Source of the DNA: a virus
Virus record (IMG/VR): IMGVR_UViG_3300010413_000095
Span: 1-35,651 of that record
DNA: 35,651 nucleotides
Reading direction: 5' to 3' (one strand)
The notes beneath the pieces were generated by a model that did not search any database, was not told the origin of the DNA, and saw only the letters and a program-made list of their open reading frames with translations. A program made the translations under genes and the position numbers. This document shows positions 20,815 to 28,917 of the stretch, piece by piece; positions within the stretch are counted from its first letter, which is position 1; the number at the start of each line of letters is the position of its first letter.

Positions 20815-21720
20815 TTAAATCCCTTCATATGCTATGTCGTTAAAGACTTCAAATTCCAAATTAGAAACACCAACAGTAGCAGTATAAGCAAATACGTTGT
20901 CTCCCTTTTCTAATTGGAACCAAGTCGGAGTTGTACCCAAACAATTTAATATGTTATAGGTAGTTGAACCTCGAACTAATATAGCAAACTTATTGCCCTT
21001 TACAGTTGAGATCCAAATATCATCGCCAGCGGTGATATCAGCTCCAGTTGTAGCAATTAACTTAGTACTATCAATTGCCAGTTGATCTAACGTTATGGTT
21101 TCCGTTATAGTAACATTACTTGCTGCACCATTAGCATGAATGTGCATTAATATACCTATTGCGGGACCACCTTCATAAACTATTGATTTAGTAGTTTCGA
21201 TTACAATGTCTCCAAACTCTATCAATGGAGATACCAAAGATTCATTAGAAAATGGAAACTCAAACGACGGTGTCGTAAATGAAAAGACAGTTATTTGTCC
21301 TAGATAATTATACAAATATGAATCTGGAAATAGAAGAGAGATAGAACATCCTTCTTCGCCGCTAAATATGTCTGGTTCATTTGATTCGACATACGCAGTT
21401 CCTTTAGCAATTCTATTGTCTGTTTCTATTTGCAACGTGATTTCTCGTTTGAGAGGAAAATATTTGTAAGATTTTTGTCTTAATGTTTCAATGTCTTGTC
21501 CTGGGTAAAACCGCAACATTAAAACCACATTTCTCGGAGAGGTTCTAGCTGAATTATAAAATGATCCATCAACACCTGCTCTTTCCGTAAGCGAAATATC
21601 CGCCTTTGCAGGACCAAGACCTTCAGCGCTAAGAACTATGAACCCCGATTTCTCGGGGCTCGTTAGTTCTATAGTTAGCGATTCACCTAGGTGGTTCGTG
21701 ACTGTAAAGTTTTTTATCAT
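20815..21720 (-). CDS. Distal tail protein (Dit)
   Basis: The product is 301 residues; its ATG overlaps the tape measure stop as ATGA. Residues 30-100 carry SAEGLGPAKADISLTERAGVDGSFYNSARTSPRNVVLMLRF and YFPLKREITLQIETDNR, wording typical of siphophage Dit proteins that form the hub at the tail end. The C-terminal part (about 150-301) is beta-rich and suggests a galectin-like domain. It connects the tube to the Gp37-like protein encoded next. Confidence 0.85.
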   Translation of the reverse strand: MIKNFTVTNHLGESLTIELTSPEKSGFIVLSAEGLGPAKADISLTERAGVDGSFYNSARTSPRNVVLMLRFYPGQDIETLRQKSYKYFPLKREITLQIETDNRIAKGTAYVESNEPDIFSGEEGCSISLLFPDSYLYNYLGQITVFSFTTPSFEFPFSNESLVSPLIEFGDIVIETTKSIVYEGGPAIGILMHIHANGAASNVTITETITLDQLAIDSTKLIATTGADITAGDDIWISTVKGNKFAILVRGSTTYNILNCLGTTPTWFQLEKGDNVFAYTATVGVSNLEFEVFNDIAYEGI

Positions 21721-24700
21721 GAGCCTAACAGTCCTTTCACACCACGTAATTGATTTCGCGTTTGTCTGTAAATCTCGATTCTAGACAACGCCTTTGGTGA
21801 GTAGTTGTTCTGAGTCATTTGGATAGTTGTTGCGCCTACAGGATTACCTTCGTTATCAACTATCGAAACAGGAACCTTACTTGATGTTGCAACCGCAGCA
21901 GTCGCCAAAGTCATAGACTTATTACCAAATATGTCATCGACCATCAACCCACTTTGAATGACGTCTGACATGTCAACGATCGGACGAATTGTTGGATTCA
22001 TGTCCATGTTTGCGTCTACACCATCTGTAATTGCACTAACAGCTTTTGACATGGCAGTAACTGTTGCATCCGCAACCTTCTTAGCTTCTCTTGGTACTTG
22101 ATGACCAAGATTTTTGACGCCTTTTACAACACCTTCGACCATAGATTTACCAATAAGAATAAACTTCTTAGCTGGTGATTCCATGCCGATTGCTTTTTTA
22201 GCAGCGGTCCAAGCATTAAGAACAAGATCTACTAACGTTTTGACTATTTTACCAGCACCAGCAACAAGACCTTTAACCATGCCATCTATAATTGCCGCTG
22301 CAAGTTCTCCAATCTTAGTTAGTAGTTTTTCCATGTTATCTTCAACGCTATCGATCATGGCATCAAGAAATGAAAGTATCAAATTCCAACCAGATTCAAC
22401 AATATCAGGTAACTTTTCAGCAATAGCATCTATAAAGTTGGTAACAATATCAACTGCTACTATAACTACTTCGCCAATATTGTCCCGAATTCCTTCTAAG
22501 AATCCTATTAGAATATCGAAACCTGCCTGTATAAACTCGGGAAGTCTTTCTGCAATTGTTTGCAGTAGAGTGACGAGTAAATCAACAACAACTTCGATAA
22601 AATCTGGAACGTGATCTGATATTAATTGAATAAGCGCTGTAAGAAGTCCGTCAAGAGCTTTATACAATTTTGGTGTTGTTTGGATAATAATATCCAAGAC
22701 TTCCATTAGTAAGCCGAGTATAGCTTCTCCTACAACAGGCGTTGCCCGAATAATCCCTTCAGCAAAGACAATTAATGTATCTATGAGAGTATTGATTATA
22801 ACAGGCACGAGCCCTAATATAGTAGTAACCATACCGACAATAGCTAATGCTGCAGCCATACCACTAGCCGCTAGTAAGGATAAGCCAGTTGCAAACAGAA
22901 ATAGACCTGCGCCTATTAATGCTGCAGCGGCACCGATTAGAAACATAGACGCGCCCAAACCAAGTAGAGTTGGCACCAGAGGTGTAAGTAATAACCCAGC
23001 AAGACCGAGGACGACAAATATGCCGACCAAAGCAAGTAAGGCAATACCAATCTCTGCCAGACCCATGTTACCTAGTGTTTGCATAACGCCAGCCAGTACC
23101 CATAAGGCACCAGCAGCTACTAGAAGTGCCGCACTACCAGCGAGAGTTCCAGACATGGCATAAAGAGCTACTGTGATTATCAGTAAAGACCCAGCTAAAG
23201 CTACGAGTCCTTTGCCCAGTTCGATCCAGTCCATCTGTCCCATCTGTTCGAGCGTCTTTCCTAATATAGCTATAGCACCAGCTACGGCAACAAGCGCTAT
23301 ACTTTGCAAGAGCATGTTTGATGGTAACGCCCGTACAGCTAAGGCAATTATCAATAATGCTCCACCAATTCCCGCTAATCCCTTACCAATCTCTTCCCAG
23401 GACAATCTACCTAGTTTTTCCATAACATCTACCAGAATATACATGGCAGCGGCTATGATAGTCACTGAGAGAGCAGTAGAGATCATACGTTTTGGATCAC
23501 CAACAAGTCTGGTAAATGCAGCTATCTCTGCAAATATAACACCCATGGTGAGTAGACCTTGCTGTAGTACAGCAACATCCATCTCGCCAAACTTTTGCAC
23601 AGAATTAGCCATAAGCATTATTGCTGCTGCCATACCAATCATGGCTATACCAGCTTTAACACTTGCTCCGCCTTCTCCTACTATGCGCATAAAGACTGCA
23701 ATTTCAGCTAGTAGGGCACCAACTCCGAGTAATCCACGCGTTAGTTCAGCTTGATCTATAGCTCCTAGCGACTTTACAGATTGTGCTAACAATAAGATAG
23801 CAAATGAGTATACACCAAGAGCTACTGCTCCTTTGATTACATTTGCAGTGGAAGTACCACTCATCAACTTGCTAAATATAATCATGGTAGCAGTTAAGGC
23901 ATAGATTGCCCCTAAACCGTTTTGCATTGCTTTAGCGTCTATAGCTGCTAATCGTCCTAGCGCTACAGAAAGAAGTAGTAAAGCCGAAGCTAAAGCTATT
24001 AAGCCAAAAGACTGTAGTATACCACCTCCGCCAAGCTTACCAAATGCCGCCATAGCAGCGATTAGATCTACAAATAGACCAGTCACAATACCAAGCGCCA
24101 ATGTAAGTTTTGCAGAGTCAATCAAAGATATAGCAACGAGAGCCGCAGCAAGAATACCAACTGCTATAGCAATCATTAATAATGTCTTTGCTTTGAGATT
24201 TTGTTGATAGGCTTCGAGTGAACCTCGAACACCATCTAAAATATCAGTAACACCTTCGAACACACTACCAGCAGAATCTAGTAATCCGCCACCAGAATTT
24301 ACAAAGTTACGAATTGCCAAAAGTAAAGCGCCGATTAGACCAGTATTTATAACATCAAACACCTTTACAAAATCGATGCTTTTCATTCCTTCGTAGATAG
24401 AATCTGCTAATCCACCGATAAACTCACCGACAAAACTAGCAAATCTAAATATGTATGGAATTGCTGCTGCGATAGCTTTTAACATTAAACCCAAGATACC
24501 AACAGTACCTTTTGCTAATGCTGTAAACGGCTCGAAGCGTAGTTCAACCTTATCAAAGAATTCACTTACTGGAGAGAAGTCAACACCTTCAAATATGTCA
24601 TTGAACCAATCTCTTACTTCTTGAATCTTTTCTTTGACAAACTCTAATGCATAGTATACTTCTACTCCAAACTCTCGAACCTTTTCGATAAGAGAATATA

Positions 24701-26219
24701 ACCCAGTAGATACGGATTCTGCAATGTTTCCAGTATTACGAAACTCGGTTATACGATCTGCAAGTCCATCTAGAAAATCTAAGACACCTCCGCCATCAAC
24801 ACTTATACCACCAACGAATTGTTGTAATGGACCAAGCAATCCTTCTAAAATATCTTTGCCAATGCCGAGTATAGAGAATAGACCTTGAAATATGTTCTGT
24901 ACTTTATCCGCAGTCTCTTCGCTCATGATTAATCGAGCACTAAAAGCCTCTATAGCTTTGGTAATTTGAGCTAGTTTCCCCCCAAGATCCCCCGGGGGAA
25001 AAACCGATCTCCAAGCATCACCAACTACTCCCATAGCAGTAGTAAGTGCCTCGAAGGCGTTTCTTAATGTTTGAATGGCAGCATCTCTACCACCTTGATC
25101 TCTCCAGCTTTGCACTACGGCATTCCTAGCATCCGAGCTTGCTTGGATCATTGCGCCAAGTTCATCACTTATCTCGGTAAATAACGCTTTAGCTTCCTCA
25201 AAGTCACCTATGATAAGTTGCCAAGTTTGGGTCCAACCAGATCCCAAAGCCTCCTGCAATGTGTCTTTTAGCTGGGTGAAAGTCTTTACTTTCGTAGCGG
25301 CATCATTAGCAGTCTGACCGAGTCGCATAATTGCTTCTATTTGATCCTCGGTGTATCCCATAGCTTCTAATTGCTGTTCATTCAAATCGCCAGTAAACTT
25401 TTGTAATGTATCAAGCAATACTTCACTTGTAAGCCACCCACTTGCAAGGGTTTCTCTAAATGAACCTTCTTGCTCAATCATGTCATCAATGGCAATTCCA
25501 TGAATTCTAGCAGTTTCTTTTAAAGCTTCTTGGAATACTTGACCACCCATACCAGCATTAACCACCGAGTTCCAGTCCATAAGCTTTACTGTACCAGAGG
25601 ATAGGGCTTGCGATAACTGATACATTGCCGTAGCCGCTTGTTGTGAGTTCGAACCAGAAACAGCTGCCAGGTTAGCGATACCTTTAATAGCGGCAACCGA
25701 TGTTTCTAGGTCTACACCCGCGGCGGTAAATGTACCTATGTTACGCGTCATCTCGGTGAAGTTGTAAATGGTCTTATCTGCGTAAGTATTCAACTCGTTC
25801 AGAGCTTCTTTCACATCATCAAGAGTTGTACCTTTAGATTCAGTGTTAGCTAACACAGTCTGAATCGCATTCATTTGAGTCTCATACTCTGCAAAGCCCT
25901 GCTTCATTGGCTCTAAAAAGCCACTAATCATCTTCTTGCCATATGCTATTGCAGCATTTGTAAGATTCATTAATACTGTCATACCAATAACGCCCAATGC
26001 AGAGAATCTTCCTTTTACTTTATCAACTCCTTCTGCAATATGACTAATATCAACTTTCTTACCAGCGGCATCTAGATTACTAAGATTCTTAGCTCCTTCT
26101 GTAAGATCCAGGCTTTTCTTTAGTTGGTCAAGAGACTCTGTACTTTGCTTTACGCCTTTTTCGAACTGAGCATTGTTGAAGCCCATTTCAACAACACGAT
26201 TATCAACAGTAGAGCTCAT
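21717..26219 (-). CDS. Tail tape measure protein
   Basis: At 1500 residues it is the longest gene, which predicts a tail of roughly 200 nm by the usual 0.15 nm per residue rule. The N-terminal third is helical, with coiled-coil character and a typical tape measure segment (FAEYETQMNAIQTVLANTESKGTTLDDV at about 100-127). A very hydrophobic block spans about 680-1156. It includes six repeats of about 43 residues (such as MDW-ELGKGLVALAGSLLII), probable membrane-inserting parts used in DNA delivery. A second repeat zone follows (about 1160-1330: PEFIQAGFDILIGFLEGI, PDIVESGWNLILSFLDAM), then the SPAKKF--IGKSMVEGVVKGV element near 1370. No lysozyme or peptidase motif is visible. ATGA overlaps link it to both neighbours. 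Confidence 0.92.
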   Translation of the reverse strand: MSSTVDNRVVEMGFNNAQFEKGVKQSTESLDQLKKSLDLTEGAKNLSNLDAAGKKVDISHIAEGVDKVKGRFSALGVIGMTVLMNLTNAAIAYGKKMISGFLEPMKQGFAEYETQMNAIQTVLANTESKGTTLDDVKEALNELNTYADKTIYNFTEMTRNIGTFTAAGVDLETSVAAIKGIANLAAVSGSNSQQAATAMYQLSQALSSGTVKLMDWNSVVNAGMGGQVFQEALKETARIHGIAIDDMIEQEGSFRETLASGWLTSEVLLDTLQKFTGDLNEQQLEAMGYTEDQIEAIMRLGQTANDAATKVKTFTQLKDTLQEALGSGWTQTWQLIIGDFEEAKALFTEISDELGAMIQASSDARNAVVQSWRDQGGRDAAIQTLRNAFEALTTAMGVVGDAWRSVFPPGDLGGKLAQITKAIEAFSARLIMSEETADKVQNIFQGLFSILGIGKDILEGLLGPLQQFVGGISVDGGGVLDFLDGLADRITEFRNTGNIAESVSTGLYSLIEKVREFGVEVYYALEFVKEKIQEVRDWFNDIFEGVDFSPVSEFFDKVELRFEPFTALAKGTVGILGLMLKAIAAAIPYIFRFASFVGEFIGGLADSIYEGMKSIDFVKVFDVINTGLIGALLLAIRNFVNSGGGLLDSAGSVFEGVTDILDGVRGSLEAYQQNLKAKTLLMIAIAVGILAAALVAISLIDSAKLTLALGIVTGLFVDLIAAMAAFGKLGGGGILQSFGLIALASALLLLSVALGRLAAIDAKAMQNGLGAIYALTATMIIFSKLMSGTSTANVIKGAVALGVYSFAILLLAQSVKSLGAIDQAELTRGLLGVGALLAEIAVFMRIVGEGGASVKAGIAMIGMAAAIMLMANSVQKFGEMDVAVLQQGLLTMGVIFAEIAAFTRLVGDPKRMISTALSVTIIAAAMYILVDVMEKLGRLSWEEIGKGLAGIGGALLIIALAVRALPSNMLLQSIALVAVAGAIAILGKTLEQMGQMDWIELGKGLVALAGSLLIITVALYAMSGTLAGSAALLVAAGALWVLAGVMQTLGNMGLAEIGIALLALVGIFVVLGLAGLLLTPLVPTLLGLGASMFLIGAAAALIGAGLFLFATGLSLLAASGMAAALAIVGMVTTILGLVPVIINTLIDTLIVFAEGIIRATPVVGEAILGLLMEVLDIIIQTTPKLYKALDGLLTALIQLISDHVPDFIEVVVDLLVTLLQTIAERLPEFIQAGFDILIGFLEGIRDNIGEVVIVAVDIVTNFIDAIAEKLPDIVESGWNLILSFLDAMIDSVEDNMEKLLTKIGELAAAIIDGMVKGLVAGAGKIVKTLVDLVLNAWTAAKKAIGMESPAKKFILIGKSMVEGVVKGVKNLGHQVPREAKKVADATVTAMSKAVSAITDGVDANMDMNPTIRPIVDMSDVIQSGLMVDDIFGNKSMTLATAAVATSSKVPVSIVDNEGNPVGATTIQMTQNNYSPKALSRIEIYRQTRNQLRGVKGLLGS

Positions 26220-26593
26220 AAACGAGATACCTCCTTCCAGATTTCTTCTGCTATTTCGTCAAATATAGGTCGCATGGCGGGATTTACATAATCATACGGA
26301 GGCACATACCCACCAGTACCTGTACCATGTCCATACTGTATAAGAATGGCTATGTTTGCAGAACCATTCCTATGCGAGTTACTCCAGGTTATCTCATACC
26401 CCCAGTTGGTTTTACTTATACTATAGTCCCACGACATGGCAGTTAAACCAGTATCATATGGAGTGGCATTAGCTAAGGCTTGTACTCCTCTGTCGCCATA
26501 ACGTTGTAGAATGTTCATAACCTGGAGGTCTTTTGCTTTAGAAAGAAATCTCTCTGTGTTTTTGAAACTTCCTTTATGTTTAAAAGTTATCAT
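26216..26593 (-). CDS. HK97 gp10-like tail protein
   Basis: The product is 125 residues from the ATG at 26593 (GAGGGT upstream); the upstream extension to 26635 lies inside the preceding gene. The pattern KAKDLQVMNILQRYGDRGVQALANATPYDTGLTAMSW and NIAILIQYGHGTGTGGYVPPYDYVNPAM is that of HK97 gp10-type tail completion proteins, which usually sit before the tail tube. Here it is placed after the chaperone-like genes and directly before the tape measure, a variation on the common order. Confidence 0.75.
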   Translation of the reverse strand: MITFKHKGSFKNTERFLSKAKDLQVMNILQRYGDRGVQALANATPYDTGLTAMSWDYSISKTNWGYEITWSNSHRNGSANIAILIQYGHGTGTGGYVPPYDYVNPAMRPIFDEIAEEIWKEVSRL

Positions 26594-26597
26594 TGTA

Positions 26598-27140
26598 TTA
26601 CCCTCGCGTGTTAAGTTGTTGCTTGCGTTGGGCATTGAGAGCTCTATTACGGCTTAGAATCTCTGCTTTTGACATCTTTTTAGGCTGATTCTTTATATTA
26701 CATACATTAATTAAAGTTAATAAACGATTTAAATGCCACTTCTGACATTCCATTGGAATCTGCAAAGCTATCATCCAGTAATAGATAATTTCTGCAGTTA
26801 TTATATCTCTATTAACTTTTTTCTTCTTTTCATCTTCTGTAAATGTCGTCGCTGTCATAGGGTTTTCTATGTAAGCGCTGACTTGATTAATTGTTTGAGC
26901 GTCGATCGCCTTAAAGATTGTGTCTGGCACGTTTTGCGTTATGGTCATACACTTGATATAATTAAGCGTCTCGCTTCTAGTTTTCTCTTCTCTAGTCAAG
27001 AATGGTTTGTGATACATACTTTCCCACTTAGACAAGGAGACTAGAGAATGTTCCAGGGTTATGTCCCGGCCTTTTATGTCTACAAACTCTTGAGTAACAT
27101 CGTTGAACCATTCTTGGTCAGGAATCGTAATTGTTAACAT
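26598..27140 (-). CDS. Conserved tail assembly protein, chaperone-like
   Basis: The product is 180 residues with GGAG before the ATG. Key segments are LEHSLVSLSKWESMYHKPFL (29-48), MTITQNVP, YIENPMTATTF and IIYYWMIALQIPMECQKWHLNRLLTLI (118-144), then a basic end (SRNRALNAQRKQQLNTRG). I recall this as a conserved siphophage protein encoded between the tail tube and tape measure genes, the place of tail assembly chaperones. The gap of 29 bases and separate binding site argue against a frameshift fusion with the preceding gene. Confidence 0.75.
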   Translation of the reverse strand: MLTITIPDQEWFNDVTQEFVDIKGRDITLEHSLVSLSKWESMYHKPFLTREEKTRSETLNYIKCMTITQNVPDTIFKAIDAQTINQVSAYIENPMTATTFTEDEKKKKVNRDIITAEIIYYWMIALQIPMECQKWHLNRLLTLINVCNIKNQPKKMSKAEILSRNRALNAQRKQQLNTRG

Positions 27141-27169
27141 TCCCTAATCTCCTTCCATTTTGACGGTTT

Positions 27170-27532
27170 TCAATCAGCTTCTGGAACGATTCCATTGAAG
27201 AAAGTTGCAGCAGCATCAGCATCTGTAGCTAATTCCATAAACAACTCTTCAAAAGCTCCAGTTTCAGAAAAGTCTTTGCTGAGTTCCTCACTTTTAATGA
27301 ATCGTCGACCATCTGGGGACTTTTCACCATAGGACTTGAGGATCACCTCTTTGAAGATCTTGATTAATTCTGGCTCACTCTGAGCCTCAACCACTTTCTG
27401 GACCCAAGCAACCCATCCACCAGAGACAGACATCTCCATCTCGGCTACTTCTACCTTACTGAGATTGAAGTAAAAGGTCTCTTCTCGCTCGGTGCCATTA
27501 AAGTCTTTGTACTTAATTACTTTCTTTAACAT
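27170..27532 (-). CDS. Tail assembly chaperone
   Basis: The product is 120 residues from the ATG at 27532, with AAAGGAG 6 bases upstream; a TTG at 27547 lies before the binding site. The pattern IKYKDFNGTEREETFYFNLSKVEVAEMEM, IIKIFKEVILKSYGEKSPDGRRF and FMELATDADAAATFFNGIVP is characteristic of siphophage tail assembly chaperones that coat the tape measure. It lies just behind a terminator-like hairpin, which may reduce its expression relative to the tube protein. Confidence 0.85.
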   Translation of the reverse strand: MLKKVIKYKDFNGTEREETFYFNLSKVEVAEMEMSVSGGWVAWVQKVVEAQSEPELIKIFKEVILKSYGEKSPDGRRFIKSEELSKDFSETGAFEELFMELATDADAAATFFNGIVPEAD

Positions 27533-27550
27533 TAGAACTCCTTTCAAAAT

Positions 27551-27588
27551 TTTATTAACGACCCCCCAGATCGGCTCCAGGGGGTCGT
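27551..27588 (-). terminator. Terminator-like hairpin after the tail tube gene
   Basis: A 9-bp perfect stem (ACGACCCCC and GGGGGTCGT, 27580-27588 with 27558-27566) has a 13-base loop and is followed on the minus strand by TAATAAAATTTTG. The T content is modest, so it is probably partial. It separates the abundant tail tube gene from the chaperones and tape measure. Confidence 0.7.
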
Positions 27589-27615
27589 CGAGGAGGAGTG
27601 AACGCCTAATAGGTA

Positions 27616-28278
27616 TTAGGGCGTCATCGCCGTGATGACGGCATCGGGCAGGGGCAGGTTCGGGTCTGTGGCTACGTCGCCAAAGAGAACCAATTCAAAC
27701 GCTGCCAGAGCTGTCGGGTCGGCGGTGCGGCTATCGATAATGATCTGAGCCGTAGGCTGGAACCCGGTTACACTGGGAGGAGTTGTACTAACTTCCCAAC
27801 TAAAAGTAATGGCTTCTGGTGAGTCATTGACTGACTGGTAATTCTTTTCAGAAGGTGAAGCCAAGCACCCGTAAATCAGGTGAAGTTTATACGCAAGATC
27901 TCCGTCAACATCATTTCCGACTTTCGTGCGGAAAACGAGACCAAAGGCTTGTCGAGTTTGCTGACCAAGGAACGTGCCAGGAGTAAGGGTAGCGTGTACC
28001 TCTACTGAACCGTCGCAAGCGGCGAATTCGTCTGGATACGTATAAGCCTCGATTGTGCAACCGAACTCTTCGGCTGAAACCAGGGTTAGGTACTTAATGT
28101 TATCTGCGTACAGAGCAGTTGGCTCTGCACCGGAAGGACTCTCGGTAACACTTACGAGACCGTTCCAAGCGACACCCAAAGGATAATCGCCATTGGAATC
28201 CATAGGGTATAAAACACCCTTATCGATACCGGTTTCGAAGAAGCGTTCACCAGATCCATCCCATGTTAATACTGCCAT
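27616..28278 (-). CDS. Major tail tube protein
   Basis: The product is 220 residues with AAAAGGAG before the ATG. The pattern FFETGIDKGVLYPMDSNGDYPLGVAWNGL, LYADNIKYL, GCTIEAYTYPDEFAACDGS, FGLVFRTKVGNDVDGDLAYKLHLIYGCLASPSEKNY and LPLPDAVI is characteristic of siphophage major tail proteins. Many copies stack into the tube around the tape measure. The stronger use of GC-rich codons here than in nearby genes fits high expression, as for the capsid gene. Confidence 0.9.
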   Translation of the reverse strand: MAVLTWDGSGERFFETGIDKGVLYPMDSNGDYPLGVAWNGLVSVTESPSGAEPTALYADNIKYLTLVSAEEFGCTIEAYTYPDEFAACDGSVEVHATLTPGTFLGQQTRQAFGLVFRTKVGNDVDGDLAYKLHLIYGCLASPSEKNYQSVNDSPEAITFSWEVSTTPPSVTGFQPTAQIIIDSRTADPTALAAFELVLFGDVATDPNLPLPDAVITAMTP

Positions 28279-28291
28279 GATCTATCTCCTT

Positions 28292-28591
28292 TTAAAAGTA
28301 GATTGTAAAAGCGTAATGGTTTAGATTGTCTGCCGTATAGAATCGATCAAACGATGCCTTCGGCAACCTTGCAATTTGCTCTGGTATAGTAGACTCAGGA
28401 TTCGGATCGATTACCGTAAGTTTATACCCTTTTTGCAAATTGTAAGGAAAGTTGTTGGCAAAGTCAGTATCGATGTCATCTAGTTGATAGACAATACAAG
28501 GATACGTCATGTTAACGGAAGCAGGAGGCTGGAAGTATGCATTGGGCACAATTCCAGTAAGCAATGTGTGAAGATCTAATCTACTACCCAT
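28292..28591 (-). CDS. Tail terminator/completion-like protein
   Basis: The product is 99 residues. Its ATG overlaps the preceding gene by 8 bases. Segments YPCIVYQLDDIDTDFANN and KGYKLTVIDPNPESTIPEQIARLP match the small proteins encoded before the tail tube in siphophages that finish the head-proximal tail end. Size and position agree with that role. Confidence 0.75.
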   Translation of the reverse strand: MGSRLDLHTLLTGIVPNAYFQPPASVNMTYPCIVYQLDDIDTDFANNFPYNLQKGYKLTVIDPNPESTIPEQIARLPKASFDRFYTADNLNHYAFTIYF

Positions 28592-28898
28592 TGTATTCCC
28601 CCTTAACCGTTAATATCATGCGCGGCCTTTTGATTTCGACACCAGTAACCTTCCAGGCAACATCCATCCAACGAATGAATCGGATGCGAGAATAATGTTC
28701 ATACGCATAAGCATCTGACACTATACTAAAGCGGTTATTGATGGTGAAATCATCATTGAGATGTTCGCTATCTTGCCACGACTGAGTGTTGCGGAGAATA
28801 TCACCCTTATAGGGTCTCTCCACAACATCCTCAGCGTGGACACCTGGCGAAGTTTCAACGTAGTCTATAAATCCAACCGTTCCTGAAAACTTTGCCAT
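28584..28898 (-). CDS. Head-tail connector (head closure) protein
   Basis: The product is 104 residues with AGGAG before the ATG. The wording GTVGFIDYVETSPGVHAEDVVERPYKGDILRNTQSW, LNDDFTINNRFSIVSDAYAYEH and WKVTGVEIKRPRMILTVKGEYNG is highly characteristic of a conserved siphophage neck protein that lies between capsid and tail tube genes. It probably joins the portal-adaptor ring to the tail. Confidence 0.85.
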   Translation of the reverse strand: MAKFSGTVGFIDYVETSPGVHAEDVVERPYKGDILRNTQSWQDSEHLNDDFTINNRFSIVSDAYAYEHYSRIRFIRWMDVAWKVTGVEIKRPRMILTVKGEYNG

Positions 28899-28917
28899 GT
28901 TAAACTCCTAAATATGA

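Noticed and set aside
22114-23754. Several long plus-strand open frames opposite the tape measure gene
   Set aside because: They are shadows of the hydrophobic repeat block; composition is Thr/Pro/Ser-rich as expected from the complement of Ala/Gly/Leu codons.
24988-24999. Perfect 12-bp palindrome TCCCCCGGGGGA
   Set aside because: It lies inside the tape measure gene and is explained by the codons for Phe-Pro-Pro-Gly-Asp. There is no T-tract or gene border, so it is not a credible signal.
26598-27532. Programmed frameshift between the two tail chaperone genes
   Set aside because: The genes are 29 bases apart, each has its own ribosome binding site, and I see no slippery sequence before the first stop.
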